Source: Bacteroidales bacterium (GTDB taxonomy: Bacteria > Bacteroidota > Bacteroidia > Bacteroidales > UBA932). From it: DNA of 64,000 nt. This document shows, one piece after another, positions 1 through 8,988 of the stretch. A program made the translations under genes and the position numbers. Location of the stretch: the NCBI GenBank assembly GCA_017561265.1, contig JAFZDJ010000019.1:55663-119662 (forward strand). The letters are read 5' to 3'. Position 1 is the first letter of the stretch; each line of letters begins with the position of its first letter. A model generated the notes under the pieces. The model did not search any database and was not told the DNA's origin. It saw only the letters and a program-made list of their open reading frames with translations.

Positions 1-45
1 TTGGCAGAAACTATGATTCAGGATGGTCGGGCTACCGAAGAATAA
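1..45 (+). CDS. C-terminal end of a truncated upstream gene
   Basis: An open frame runs from the window edge to a TAA at 43-45 and ends in the residues DGRATEE. It is cut by the window start, so no family can be named. It lies 12 bases before the next plus-strand gene with a GAGG ribosome site between, so the two are probably in one operon that continues to the left, outside the window. Confidence 0.5.
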   Translation: MAETMIQDGRATEE

Positions 46-57
46 TGAGGTACTGCA

Positions 58-708
58 GTGATAGATTTTATTGAATATCTTGGGATTCCCGGAACGATTG
101 CGATAGTGATTATCGCTTTTTTCTTTATACTGCAGGTTGTTGGTGAGATTCTGGAGTTTAAGGGGAAGGTTGTTCCGGAGTTTATTAAGGTGCGAAAGTA
201 TTTTCAACGCAGGAAACGTGAGCGGGAGGCGTTACATCAAATCACTGAAATTTTACCCGAACTAAAAAAGGTACCTGCAACACTTGAGAATGTTGAGGTA
301 CTCCTAAACGATGTAGGATCGCACTATAACAAAGATAATATAACCTTGCGAGATCAATGGATGACTTGGGTAAATAATAAGACGAAAGAGTACGATACAT
401 ATGAAGACCACTTACAGCTTCTGCAAAAGAAACTGGATGAAAACAATGCAATAACGCTTTCCCTTCTGATTGACAATAAGCGGAACGCAATTATTGATTT
501 TGCATCAAAGGTTGTTGACGAGAGGTATCCTGTAACACGCGAACAGTTCAATAGAGTGATGAAAATTTACAACGAATATGAAGATATAATCGAAAAACAT
601 CACCTAACGAATGGTGAGGTTGATATTGCGAATAGGATTATCAGTGAAGCATATACAACCAGAATGGAGAATCACTCATTTATTGAAGATATACGTGGAT
701 ATGAGTGA
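58..708 (+). CDS. Membrane-anchored phage protein of unknown function
   Basis: 216 aa with a GTG start preceded by a GAGG site. Residues about 8-30 form one strongly hydrophobic segment (IPGTIAIVIIAFFFILQVVG), followed by a basic stretch (RKYFQRRKRERE) and a long charged, helix-rich region to the C-terminus. This suggests an N-terminal membrane anchor with a cytoplasmic helical body. It is one of the few plus-strand genes in the window and probably belongs to the structural or lysis region to the left. No family is recognised. A holin or tail-associated membrane protein is possible but unproven. Confidence 0.75.
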   Translation: MIDFIEYLGIPGTIAIVIIAFFFILQVVGEILEFKGKVVPEFIKVRKYFQRRKREREALHQITEILPELKKVPATLENVEVLLNDVGSHYNKDNITLRDQWMTWVNNKTKEYDTYEDHLQLLQKKLDENNAITLSLLIDNKRNAIIDFASKVVDERYPVTREQFNRVMKIYNEYEDIIEKHHLTNGEVDIANRIISEAYTTRMENHSFIEDIRGYE

Positions 709-927
709 TATTAGGCCGAAGAGGTCAACCAGCTTATATGCTGGTGCGGCATTAAATATGCCTGTAATCTACCATAAAATAATATTTCTACTTGATTAAA
801 ACTTCAAACTCAAGATTTGAGGGCATAATCAAATAGAATATGTATTGGAAAGTCTTATGACTTTCCTGAAATTTCTTACCTATTTGGTGTCAGTTGTCTC
901 TATAACTGCTATCAAGTAGGTAATTTT
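709..927. other. Intergenic strand-switch region with two hairpins
   Basis: This 219-base gap separates the converging plus-strand gene and the minus-strand recombinase. It holds two terminator-like hairpins (described separately) and no convincing ORF. Because it is next to a large serine recombinase gene, it is a reasonable place to look for the phage attachment site, but no attP core can be identified from one sequence alone. Confidence 0.5.
847..866 (+). terminator. Perfect hairpin between convergent genes
   Basis: GGAAAGTC and GACTTTCC pair perfectly around a TTAT loop. The hairpin lies between the ends of two convergent genes. No clear U-run follows, so it may be a weak terminator or only part of one. 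Confidence 0.5.
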
Positions 928-930
928 TTA
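876..930 (+). terminator. Terminator-like stem with trailing T-run
   Basis: CTTACCTA and TAGGTAA pair across a loop of about 35 bases and are followed on the plus strand by ATTTTTTA. The structure touches the stop codon of the recombinase gene and would stop plus-strand transcription before it enters that gene. Confidence 0.5.
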
Positions 931-2439
931 GGCTTTGATCTTGTCAAAATTTATGATGTGAATTTTTATTTCTCCATTTTTATTAACGGATATATGGTCG
1001 ATAATCTTTCTCATATCCATATTGGTTACTGTATTCAATTGGAGAAAAGCGTTTACTTCTTTACGATATTCATCGAGGAGTCTTTCACTGTCTTCATGAA
1101 CTGACAGACTTTTTTGATATTCGGTAAGGCTATAGTCAAGTTCTTCGAGTTCTTCATTTATTGCGGAAACTTTTTTCTTTAATTCTGCCATTGACATTAC
1201 ATCCGCAGCATACATATCCTGATATTTTTCTTTTTTTGAAAGCAATAGTTTCTTTTTACGTTCAATTTCATCAGGATCAATATCAGTGGTTTGAGGCATA
1301 TTTTTTACTATATCGGTTAGAATACCATTTATAAACGTGTCTTTATCTTTAATAAGACTGCTGATGTAGACGCGGATTACTTCTACAAGCTCGTCCTCGT
1401 TTATTGTTATTCTGTTATCACAACTTTCCGCCGTGAATTGATCGTTTGTGGGGCATTTCCAATATACCCTGCCAGTATTACCACTCGCATACGTATAATG
1501 TTTTCTCATGAAAGAGCGACCACAGTGTTCGCACTTAATGAGTGTGCTGAATATATGTTTATTACTATATCTTGCTTGAACAAACGGAGATCCTGAATCA
1601 TATTGTCTTCTTCTTTGTTGTAGTAACTCTTGTGCAGCTTCAAACGTATCTTCTGAAATGATTGCCCATTCCGGTCTATCATGGTGATAATGTTGATCTG
1701 CAGGAATGTGAACCTGTCGCTTAGATAGGCAATCCTCAATTTCATACTTATTGTTTACGTATTTACCGCAATAGATTGAGTTAGTAAGTACACGACGTAC
1801 CCCTCTTGGGTTCCAATCATAATCATATTTTGTTTTATGACCAAGGCGATTCAATTCCATACTAATAGTGCGGCAACCAAGACCCTTGTTCAGATACAGA
1901 TCGTATATCAACCGTACTGTCTTTGCTTCTTCTGGATTTATTTCCAAAGTAAAGTTGTCGATCCTGTTGTATCCGAATATACGCTGTGGAACTCTTCCCT
2001 TTTGAGCATTGATTTTCTTTCCGAATTTGACTCGCTTTGATAGATTGATGCTTTCTTCCTGTGCAAGAGCACCAAAGACCGTCAATACGAATTCGGACTC
2101 GCCAAGACTTTCCATATTGGCTGTGAGAAACAACGTATTTACACCATAACTTTTTAATGTACGAATACTTTGCAGAAAGTCTACTGTGTTTCTTGCAAAG
2201 CGGGAGATGTCCTTCACAACAACCATCTCAAATATACCATACTCCGCATCGGCGAGAAGTCGTTGGAATTCACTGCGTTTTTTAAGGGAAGTTCCTGTTA
2301 TGCCTTCATCTGCATATAGTCGTACAAGTTTGTGTCCATGCTTTTCGGCATATTCAGTGAAAAATTGTTTCTGATGTTCAAGACTGTCGAGCTGTTCTTC
2401 TTTGTCAGTCGAAACTCTGCAATATGCTGCAATTTTCAT
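928..2439 (-). CDS. Large serine recombinase (phage integrase)
   Basis: 503 aa. The start is set at MKIAAYCRVS, behind AAAGGAAC; an upstream in-frame extension lacks a ribosome site. The N-terminal resolvase domain (about 1-150) carries the YCRVST motif with the nucleophile Ser10. A recombinase domain follows, then a zinc-ribbon (CEHCGRSF and later WKCPTNDQ..SCDN, about 300-350), then a coiled-coil region rich in K, E and L before the C-terminus. Size and domain order match large serine integrases that join phage attP to host attB. It implies a temperate phage or other integrating element. It faces away from the plus-strand genes at the left edge. Excision would need a directionality factor, which I cannot identify here. 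Confidence 0.95.
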   Translation of the reverse strand: MKIAAYCRVSTDKEEQLDSLEHQKQFFTEYAEKHGHKLVRLYADEGITGTSLKKRSEFQRLLADAEYGIFEMVVVKDISRFARNTVDFLQSIRTLKSYGVNTLFLTANMESLGESEFVLTVFGALAQEESINLSKRVKFGKKINAQKGRVPQRIFGYNRIDNFTLEINPEEAKTVRLIYDLYLNKGLGCRTISMELNRLGHKTKYDYDWNPRGVRRVLTNSIYCGKYVNNKYEIEDCLSKRQVHIPADQHYHHDRPEWAIISEDTFEAAQELLQQRRRQYDSGSPFVQARYSNKHIFSTLIKCEHCGRSFMRKHYTYASGNTGRVYWKCPTNDQFTAESCDNRITINEDELVEVIRVYISSLIKDKDTFINGILTDIVKNMPQTTDIDPDEIERKKKLLLSKKEKYQDMYAADVMSMAELKKKVSAINEELEELDYSLTEYQKSLSVHEDSERLLDEYRKEVNAFLQLNTVTNMDMRKIIDHISVNKNGEIKIHIINFDKIKA

Positions 2440-2513
2440 ATATGTTCCTTTCTTGAATGAGACCTCGAAAGGGCAAGGAATAATCTCCCTGCCCGGTCTC
2501 ATTTATTTAATAT

Positions 2514-2648
2514 TTATGTGATTTGTCGTTGTCCACGTGATTTCAAAGCTATAATTTTCTCTGATATCAGCTTTTGTAGAAATGGCAGAAAAGATTCTTT
2601 TGAACCATGGTTTACAAATACATATTTCAGACTGGTATTTTTACGCAA
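2514..2648 (-). CDS. Possible 44-aa small protein
   Basis: A TTG-started frame reads MRKNTSLKYVFVNHG... and ends at TAA just before the recombinase leader. GGTGG lies 5 bases before the TTG and an AAAGG slightly further up. The composition looks protein-like (aromatic N-terminus, basic C-terminus), but there is no recognisable family and the start is unusual. It sits in the 314-base gap between the dUTPase and recombinase genes; the rest of that gap is AT-rich and shows nothing else I can name. Confidence 0.35.
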   Translation of the reverse strand: MRKNTSLKYVFVNHGSKESFLPFLQKLISEKIIALKSRGQRQIT

Positions 2649-2753
2649 CTAAACCACCATCCTTTCGCTCAATCATATGCGGAAGGAGAGATGTGATATA
2701 CTTGCGACAATAAGTTCTTATGTATAATAATGAAGGAATTCGTACAAGCAATA

Positions 2754-3212
2754 TCAATGCTTTTCCTCCATGCTGCCAATGCCGGTACTGCCGAAACCTC
2801 CTGCTCCACGTTCTGTTCCATGTAGTTCATTAGTTTCTTCGAATGTGACACTCATACAAGGGATGATCACAAGCTGTGCAATTCTGTCACCAACATGGAC
2901 ATACCTATCTTCATCTCTATCGTTATGGAGGGCTACCATAACTTCTCCTCTGTAATCAGCATCGACAACTCCTACACAGTTAGCTGGGCGAAGCCCCTGC
3001 TTAGCAGCAAGACCGCTTCTGGAAAATACTGCACCAAAATACCCTTTCGGAATTTCCATAGACAGTCCTGTATGAATCATTGTACAGCCATGTTTACGAA
3101 TCAGAATATGCTCATCTTCGCCAGCTGCATACAGATCAAATCCTGCAGCATCTTCGGAACCCTGAGTCGGGATAACCGCATTTTCAAAAAGCTTTTTTAC
3201 TGGAATGTTCAT
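2754..3212 (-). CDS. dut: dUTP diphosphatase
   Basis: 152 aa, the usual length for a trimeric dUTPase. It hydrolyses dUTP to dUMP and pyrophosphate, keeping uracil out of phage DNA and supplying dUMP for thymidylate synthesis. All five family motifs are visible: AAGFDLYAA (motif 1, about residue 22), FSRSGLAAKQG (2), GVVDADYRGEV (3, with the catalytic Asp), GDRIAQLVI (4) and the C-terminal lid RGAGGFGSTG (5). ATACATAAAGGAG lies before the start. It opens the nucleotide-supply block that continues with NrdD/NrdG, the nucleotidase and the dNMP kinase. Confidence 0.97.
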   Translation of the reverse strand: MNIPVKKLFENAVIPTQGSEDAAGFDLYAAGEDEHILIRKHGCTMIHTGLSMEIPKGYFGAVFSRSGLAAKQGLRPANCVGVVDADYRGEVMVALHNDRDEDRYVHVGDRIAQLVIIPCMSVTFEETNELHGTERGAGGFGSTGIGSMEEKH

Positions 3213-3240
3213 TTGTGTATCTCCTTTATGTATAATTTTC

Positions 3241-3342
3241 TTAATGTCTCGGACGATGGTAATTTATAAACCAGAAAACAGTGGCTGCAACCATGAAAGA
3301 AAGCAGAAAAGATATTGTGAGCAATGAGACATTTAGTGTCAA
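3241..3342 (-). CDS. 33-aa single-span membrane microprotein
   Basis: A short frame starts at a TTG that overlaps the methyltransferase stop codon (TTGA), with AAGGTGG 6-7 bases upstream. It reads MTLNVSLLTISFLLSFMVAA... and continues to a basic end (YHRPRH). It is essentially one transmembrane helix. The overlap suggests translational coupling. It fills what would otherwise be an unexplained gap between two genes. Function unknown. Confidence 0.45.
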   Translation of the reverse strand: MTLNVSLLTISFLLSFMVAATVFWFINYHRPRH

Positions 3343-3932
3343 TTAAACCACCTTACAGCAGGTTCACCGCTGAATCCTTTTTCCCAGATAAACCATGCAT
3401 ATGCCTGTGCGCTATTATTTTTTCGCTGCTCAGCACTGAAATCTCCATTTTTACAGCAATTGATACGGCTCGTTGCTACATAAATAAGTTTTGGAGGATA
3501 CACATCGAACAATGCCTTTCGCGCCTTACCTTCCAAAAACTGGAGTTTCAGGAACATTGCAACTCTATGTCCGGGTGTAACTGTTTCAATCGCTTTTTTA
3601 ACGAATTCTGCTGCAAATTTGTATGGAGGATTCGTAATAATGTCTCCTTCAAATGTTGTTGTGCCGTTAAGAAAATCAATCCCTCCGATTCCGTATCCAC
3701 GATCAATTAAGTCGGTTGAAGTTACATTATATCCCCGTTCTTCGAGAACTTTGCTGAGATGCCCCTCTCCGCAGGCACATTCCCAAATCGATTCCGAGAA
3801 ATTTTCGATGTCAAGAAGCAACTCAAGTGCTTTGGGATCCGTAGCGTAATAATCATTTTCCTCTCTAATATTTCCGCTATGATTCGATGCTCCAAGAGGA
3901 GCAAATACTTTTCTTTCGCTTACTGTATTCAA
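3339..3932 (-). CDS. Putative DNA adenine-type methyltransferase
   Basis: 197 aa. The SAM-binding motif I region is ECACGEGHLSKVL (about residues 50-62), followed by a TSTDL acidic strand end and the catalytic motif NPPY (about 100-103), which is characteristic of N6-adenine (and some N4-cytosine) methyltransferases. It is short and lacks an obvious target recognition domain, as in many phage orphan methyltransferases that protect phage DNA from host restriction. Protein or small-molecule methylation is not excluded. It overlaps the next small membrane ORF and follows an uncharacterised gene. Confidence 0.75.
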   Translation of the reverse strand: MNTVSERKVFAPLGASNHSGNIREENDYYATDPKALELLLDIENFSESIWECACGEGHLSKVLEERGYNVTSTDLIDRGYGIGGIDFLNGTTTFEGDIITNPPYKFAAEFVKKAIETVTPGHRVAMFLKLQFLEGKARKALFDVYPPKLIYVATSRINCCKNGDFSAEQRKNNSAQAYAWFIWEKGFSGEPAVRWFN

Positions 3933-4222
3933 ATGACTTCCTCATCTTTCTTATGTACATATTTTTGTCTGAGCCACCAGATTTCATGGTGTAATGCTTC
4001 GTCGTAGTCACTGAATTCCATATTATCACTTGTGATATAGTATGTTTCTTCATATCCCGGAATAGGATTTTCATCCCAGTCATAATCTGTGTTGACTTCT
4101 GTATATGACTTGATTAGCATTTCAGCAAGTTGTTGCACCGTCCAGTGGATACGGATATATTCTTCATTAGTTATCTGCGTTTCTGTAATCACATACTCTT
4201 TGTTAATGTTGTGTTCAGCCAT
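3929..4222 (-). CDS. Hypothetical protein, 97 aa
   Basis: Acidic, aromatic-rich protein with clusters such as DYDWDENPIPGYEETYY. It overlaps the NrdG gene by 34 bases and the methyltransferase gene by 4 bases, so it belongs to the same transcript. No motif or family is recognised. Confidence 0.7.
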   Translation of the reverse strand: MAEHNINKEYVITETQITNEEYIRIHWTVQQLAEMLIKSYTEVNTDYDWDENPIPGYEETYYITSDNMEFSDYDEALHHEIWWLRQKYVHKKDEEVI

Positions 4223-4686
4223 ATCCCATTCACCTTCTTCCAGATATTCTGGTTTCTGCTGCCTCTGAATCGTAAAGTCACATCTCGCTGATTGATGTCA
4301 AACATACCGTCTACCAGATATGTACATTTTGCCAGCAATGCGTGCATATCTGGATTCCGGACAATTTCTTCCATCGTAAAACCGGAATAACACCATACTG
4401 TACCGTTGGGAGTATGTATTTTTTCAAGCATTGTCAGAAGTTCTTTTGCTGAATACATAGGGTCGCCGCCGGATAAAACGAGTGCATTCAAAAAAGGACG
4501 CTTATCGATCTCCTCATTGATCTTCTGGATTACAGAATCCGTAACCTCTATTCCATATGAGAAATCATGCGTCTGCGGGGAATGACACCCCGCACAACGA
4601 TGATTACAACCACTAACAAATAAGACACAGGATACGCCTTCGGCATCTACAAAAGACTCATAGTTTACACCGGAAAGTCTTAGCAT
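4189..4686 (-). CDS. nrdG: Anaerobic ribonucleotide reductase activating protein
   Basis: 165 aa radical-SAM activase. The cluster-binding motif is visible as CNHRCAGC (CxxxCxxC, about residues 27-34), followed by the GGDP motif (LSGGDPMYS) for SAM binding. It uses reduced [4Fe-4S] and SAM to make the glycyl radical on NrdD. It overlaps the nrdD stop by 7 bases, the standard nrdD-nrdG order, showing that the phage carries the complete oxygen-independent route to deoxynucleotides. Confidence 0.95.
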   Translation of the reverse strand: MLRLSGVNYESFVDAEGVSCVLFVSGCNHRCAGCHSPQTHDFSYGIEVTDSVIQKINEEIDKRPFLNALVLSGGDPMYSAKELLTMLEKIHTPNGTVWCYSGFTMEEIVRNPDMHALLAKCTYLVDGMFDINQRDVTLRFRGSRNQNIWKKVNGIWLNTTLTKSM

Positions 4687-6926
4687 AACATCTCACCTGC
4701 ATCCATATAGATACTATGCTTTTCGCGTTCTTTGACTTCTGCCTGTTTTCCGTCGTTAAAATTATGCCAGTCAGATGTGAGATAGCCGGTTACTCGGCGG
4801 AGCTGCTGAATATTACCACTGCCGCATTCGGGACAGGTATCATTAAATTCACCCTGATACCCACATTCCAAACAACTATCAATGGGGAAGTTGAAGGCAA
4901 GGTACGGAATGTCCAGTTCCTTGAATGCGTAATCAATCACAGACTCTACCGCTTTGGTGTTTTTAACAAAGGTGGAATCAAGCTCAACGTATGTAATACA
5001 CCCACCGGTGGGATACTTGCAGAACGGAGCTTCGATGCGAAGTTTGTCGTAGATGGAAACCTTTTCCCATACCGGGACATGATGAGAATTTGTAATATAC
5101 TCGTGAGAAGTAACGTTCTCAATCACACCATACTGCTTACGGAGTTCCACGACAGCAGTGCGGCACAAACCCTCTGCTGGGGTAGCATAACAACTGAAAT
5201 TCAGATTGTTTCTTTCTGAAGCCTCTGCTGCAAATTCATTGATTCTCTTAACTACGGAGAGGGCGAATCTGTGCGCTTCTTCATCCTGTGCATGATTTTT
5301 TCCAAACAGAGCCTGACACATCTCTGCAATACCAAGATATCCGATTGCAAGAGTGTTATGTTTCAGCGCATTAAAGACATTTTCCTCGCATTCTCTTGCA
5401 TCCTGGATGGTATTATTATCGTACATGAACGGAGCTGCCTTCGGAGACTGCCGAATCATATATTCAAATCTTTCAAGAAGTCCTTTTTCTGTCAACTTCA
5501 GCGTTTCTTCAAAGGCACGCCAGAATCCTTCCAGATCCGGTTCATTTCTCTTTCCGAGACAGATTCCGAATTCTATACCGAGCTTAGGAAGGATAATAGT
5601 ATTCGGAACATTGTTCCCTCTTCCCTGACGGATGTAACCAAGTCCATGACGGTCATATCCGATCAATGTTCTGCATCCCATAGTTGAGAAGTATGTATCG
5701 ATATTGTTTTCATCTTCATGTGCCTGAGACCAGTCGCAATTGCACCAGTTCGGATAGATTCTCTTACTCATAGATTCAAGAGCGAGCTGTTTCATGTCGT
5801 AATTCACATCATCCTGGTTTGCATTTGTTCCCTGTTTATACTGGAAAATACTGATCGGGAAAATACTTGTCAGATGATGCTTTCCGATACCGTCAATACT
5901 TGCTTCCATAATCCACTTTGTAACAAGTCTTCCCTCCGGAGACGTATCTCTGCCGAGGTTTACGCTTGTGAACGGAACCTGTGAACCCTGTCTGGATTCC
6001 AGTGTATTCAGGTTATGATACAGACCTTGAGCTGCCTGTCTGCCTTCTCGCTCCAACATATCCATTGCGTATAGATATGCTTCTTCAAAAACGTAGCATT
6101 CGTCCGTTATAGAAATATCTTTGATGTCAACAGTTGTTTCGGTTTCTCTGGACACCTCTTTATCGGAGAGTCTGCATACATATTTCAAACCATCCTTATA
6201 GTGCTTGAAGAAACTCATTCTGACGAACGGAGCAAGGTCATAGTCAAGGTGAATGCTGCCGACACCGCCAAACTGCACCTGACTCTGACACTGGAAAGCG
6301 ACTGCGGCAAGCTGACAGGCGGTGCTGAAGCTCGTGGGTGGTCTTACATCGCCGTTTCGGGTTCTGAATCCGTATGTAAATACTTCTTTGAAGTTCAGAT
6401 TCAGACAGTTATGAATACCATAAATCGCCTTTTCAAGGTCATGCTGATAGACGAGCATTTCTTTATGAGCATTTGCGACTTCCTCAGACAAGCCATCATA
6501 ATCCAGTGCAATCATCTTCCCGATATCAGCAGATGCTTCTTTTTCCCTACCGGAAAAAGACTTCTCATCTACATTTGCATTGGATCTGTTATCAACGGTG
6601 GATTCGACACGTTCAAGAACTTTCTGTACCAGTCTGCTATTTCTTTCACGTACCTTATTTCTTTCATTTCTGTACAGAATGTACGCTTTGGCCACATCCT
6701 TACGGCTTGTCTGCATCAGCTTATGTTCTACTATGTCCTGAATCTCTTCGACTGTCATCCGTTCTTTCTTCAGGGAATTGATTTCATCGGCAATTTTCCT
6801 GCTCACTGCGATAGATTCATCCGTAATTTTACCGTCTGTTTCAGCAAAGGCTTTCAATATTGCATTTTCAATTTTGTTTGGCTGAAACGTAGTTTCTCTA
6901 CCGTCTCTTTTTACTACAATCTTCAA
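4680..6926 (-). CDS. nrdD: Anaerobic ribonucleoside-triphosphate reductase
   Basis: 748 aa, class III reductase that converts NTPs to dNTPs without oxygen. An ATP-cone domain occupies about residues 1-95 (MKIVVKRDGRETTFQPNKIE). The glycyl-radical core follows. Near the C-terminus are a zinc site (CLECGYQGEF..CPECGSG, about 680-705) and the radical-bearing RVTGYL loop. The enzyme needs NrdG, encoded immediately downstream. Being oxygen sensitive, it implies an anaerobic host. Confidence 0.97.
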   Translation of the reverse strand: MKIVVKRDGRETTFQPNKIENAILKAFAETDGKITDESIAVSRKIADEINSLKKERMTVEEIQDIVEHKLMQTSRKDVAKAYILYRNERNKVRERNSRLVQKVLERVESTVDNRSNANVDEKSFSGREKEASADIGKMIALDYDGLSEEVANAHKEMLVYQHDLEKAIYGIHNCLNLNFKEVFTYGFRTRNGDVRPPTSFSTACQLAAVAFQCQSQVQFGGVGSIHLDYDLAPFVRMSFFKHYKDGLKYVCRLSDKEVSRETETTVDIKDISITDECYVFEEAYLYAMDMLEREGRQAAQGLYHNLNTLESRQGSQVPFTSVNLGRDTSPEGRLVTKWIMEASIDGIGKHHLTSIFPISIFQYKQGTNANQDDVNYDMKQLALESMSKRIYPNWCNCDWSQAHEDENNIDTYFSTMGCRTLIGYDRHGLGYIRQGRGNNVPNTIILPKLGIEFGICLGKRNEPDLEGFWRAFEETLKLTEKGLLERFEYMIRQSPKAAPFMYDNNTIQDARECEENVFNALKHNTLAIGYLGIAEMCQALFGKNHAQDEEAHRFALSVVKRINEFAAEASERNNLNFSCYATPAEGLCRTAVVELRKQYGVIENVTSHEYITNSHHVPVWEKVSIYDKLRIEAPFCKYPTGGCITYVELDSTFVKNTKAVESVIDYAFKELDIPYLAFNFPIDSCLECGYQGEFNDTCPECGSGNIQQLRRVTGYLTSDWHNFNDGKQAEVKEREKHSIYMDAGEMLC

Positions 6927-6946
6927 CTTTTATCCTCCATTTTATG

Positions 6947-7516
6947 TTAGTCTTCGGAAGCGAATTCCTGAACAATAGTGTACACTTCTTCCCAAGAGTC
7001 AGCACGTATCATATTATTTGCGTTTGTATCAAATGAACGATTATGATATGCGCTCATGAGAATTTTTTGATAGTCACCGCCGATAAGGTTGTGTACACCG
7101 TCGTCAATCAGAATATCGCCTTTTACGAGCTGTTTTTGAGAAGTGATAACGACATCATGATAGGTGAAAAACGGAAAATTGGGAAATAACGTATAGCGAA
7201 GTTTCATTGGCACACTGTCAGGATTAGATGTCGTCACGATTACAACTTTATGTCCGTCATCAATAAGTCTTTTCAGATATTCTGCTGCACCCGGAATAGG
7301 CTTTACACTCTTCCATAATGCCTTGTCATGAAGCGGTTGATATACGAGCGGTTTGTCAATCTCTGGGAAGGCTTTGGATATATCCCAGTCTGTGACATCT
7401 TCTTTGCATACATTTGTATGGTATTTATTGTTAAGGTACTCGATCCACGCTTCACCGAGAGATTCAATTGTGTCGTCCATATCCACAAGAATTGTCAGCT
7501 TTTTCATATCAGTCAA
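6947..7516 (-). CDS. 5'(3')-deoxyribonucleotidase-like HAD phosphatase
   Basis: 189 aa. The N-terminal motif VDMDDTIE (DxDxT, about 11-18) gives the nucleophile and acid/base aspartates of HAD phosphatases. A Thr-Ser motif (VIVTTSNPDS) and a DILIDDG motif complete the site. Similar phage enzymes dephosphorylate dNMPs or break down unwanted nucleotides. It overlaps the PhoH-like gene by 8 bases. Substrate is inferred from family and context. Confidence 0.8.
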   Translation of the reverse strand: MTDMKKLTILVDMDDTIESLGEAWIEYLNNKYHTNVCKEDVTDWDISKAFPEIDKPLVYQPLHDKALWKSVKPIPGAAEYLKRLIDDGHKVVIVTTSNPDSVPMKLRYTLFPNFPFFTYHDVVITSQKQLVKGDILIDDGVHNLIGGDYQKILMSAYHNRSFDTNANNMIRADSWEEVYTIVQEFASED

Positions 7517-8336
7517 GCAGATCGGCCATAGCTGCCGTTTCGCTCCTTTCTGTTTTCTGTAGTTTTACGTATCCGAATCTTGGATGTCCTTTGAGTCTGT
7601 CCACAGCTGCAAGGAGCCCACTGTTTTTCTGGAAAATCTCTCCGTCACACTGCTTAAAATCGCCGTTGATCCAGAGAGCGGATCCTTCTCCGACTCTGCC
7701 AAGCAAAAGCTGAATATGTTCCTTTGTCATATTTTCCGCTTCGGAGCAGATTATAATAGAGTTTTTGATATCCCGTCCACGGATAAAACCGAGATGCACA
7801 ATTTCGATCTGTCCGTGTCCAATCATCAGACTGAGACCATCTACGCCGCCAAGGTGATCTGCCATCGGCATAGCAAACGGCATCATTTTTTCATTGTAAT
7901 TTCCAGGCAAAAATCCAATGGGTTTAGAATTTTTCACTTCAATGTTATTTCTGACATATACGATCTTTTCGTACTTACTGTGTTCCAGCAAATCAACTGC
8001 AGCAGCACACATCAGAAAATCCTTTCCTGTACCGAATTTTCCGGTAATCACTTTAACTGTCGTTTCTGTATCGTAAAGAAGGTCGATGGCAAGCTGCTGA
8101 TGAATATTTCTGGGCTTTACTTTACCGAGAAATCTGCCGGTAATGGTTTTGAACGGAACTTTAACCATTTTGCCATTCACACATTTCAAAAGTTCCAGAA
8201 CATTGCCATCTTCGTCTTTTGCAACCAGATATTCATTCTGGAGGCAGCCGAACAGGTTGTCCCCATTCGGCTGAAATACGGTGTTTAATTCATCATCTGT
8301 GGGAATAATTTCTTTGTATCCGAGATATTCTTCCAT
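7509..8336 (-). CDS. phoH: PhoH-like ATPase
   Basis: 275 aa. The start at MEEYLGYKEI follows a GGAGG; the longer frame upstream overlaps the next gene and has no ribosome site. Walker A is ITGKFGTGKDF (about residue 98), followed by VYVRNNIEVKNSKPIGFLPG, which is diagnostic of the PhoH/PSIN family, and a Walker B-like IIICSEAENM. PhoH proteins are common in phages. Some have RNA helicase and/or nuclease activity, but their role in infection is not settled. Here it lies between the nucleotidase and a ClpP-like protease. Confidence 0.9.
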   Translation of the reverse strand: MEEYLGYKEIIPTDDELNTVFQPNGDNLFGCLQNEYLVAKDEDGNVLELLKCVNGKMVKVPFKTITGRFLGKVKPRNIHQQLAIDLLYDTETTVKVITGKFGTGKDFLMCAAAVDLLEHSKYEKIVYVRNNIEVKNSKPIGFLPGNYNEKMMPFAMPMADHLGGVDGLSLMIGHGQIEIVHLGFIRGRDIKNSIIICSEAENMTKEHIQLLLGRVGEGSALWINGDFKQCDGEIFQKNSGLLAAVDRLKGHPRFGYVKLQKTERSETAAMADLLD

Positions 8337-8346
8337 GCATCCTCCA

Positions 8347-8988
8347 TTATACAACTTCGTCAATATCGCAATCACTGCCGATAATGAAATCCGTGAATCC
8401 CTTTTCTTTTGCTTCGAGTGCGAACAGGTACCACTCAACACGGAGTTTACTATCATATTCATCGCTCGTTAGACAGCTTCTGGAAAGTATGTATGCCTTA
8501 ATACGCTCCTCGACTCTTTTCTGGAACTCCATCTGATCCTGTGCTTTGGCACCCGAATTGAAAACGAAGTTGGAACCATCATGCATAAGAAATTTTGCAT
8601 TTTCTGTAGCAAAACGTTTGTGTCCTGCAAGACCGATAAGGAACCCCATACTGTACTGATATCCGAGATTGACAGTATATACGGGCGTTTTACTGTTCAG
8701 GATCACATCGATCAGTTCAAATCCGGCATCTACCTCCCCCCCATTGGAAGTGACATACAGTAGAATGGGCTTTCTTTCGGATACAGGAATATCTTTGTCT
8801 TCCTTATTGAACTGCATAATATGACGAACAGAATCTGCTACAGTATAGCGGTCAATATCATCATTGAGGAAAAGCTTTCTCTGCTTCAGATCTTCCAAAT
8901 AAAAATATTCTTCTACAGCTCCGCTTCTCAGAATATTCCCTTCTACATCCAGTTCAATGTCATAATAGTTCTTAGGTTTCTTGCTCAT
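8347..8988 (-). CDS. ClpP-like serine protease
   Basis: 213 aa; the start at MSKKPKNY overlaps the end of the dNMP kinase gene. The S14 family signature is visible: SNGGEVDAGFELIDVI (oxyanion strand), GYQYSMGFL with the nucleophile Ser, and KFLMHDGS with the catalytic His. A downstream Asp is plausible. In phages such proteases often process capsid proteins, but this copy sits among nucleotide-metabolism genes, and no ClpX partner or head gene is visible, so it may instead act with the host unfoldase or cleave host proteins. Role inferred. Confidence 0.85.
   Translation of the reverse strand: MSKKPKNYYDIELDVEGNILRSGAVEEYFYLEDLKQRKLFLNDDIDRYTVADSVRHIMQFNKEDKDIPVSERKPILLYVTSNGGEVDAGFELIDVILNSKTPVYTVNLGYQYSMGFLIGLAGHKRFATENAKFLMHDGSNFVFNSGAKAQDQMEFQKRVEERIKAYILSRSCLTSDEYDSKLRVEWYLFALEAKEKGFTDFIIGSDCDIDEVV

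Noticed and set aside
2669..2712. Plus-strand promoter (TTGCGA and TATAAT) near 2700
   Set aside because: The spacer is only 15 bases and there is no plus-strand gene downstream that it could serve.
6201..6950. 249-aa plus-strand ORF
   Set aside because: It is the antisense shadow of nrdD; its sequence is low in typical protein composition and has no ribosome site, as for the other long plus-strand frames opposite real genes.
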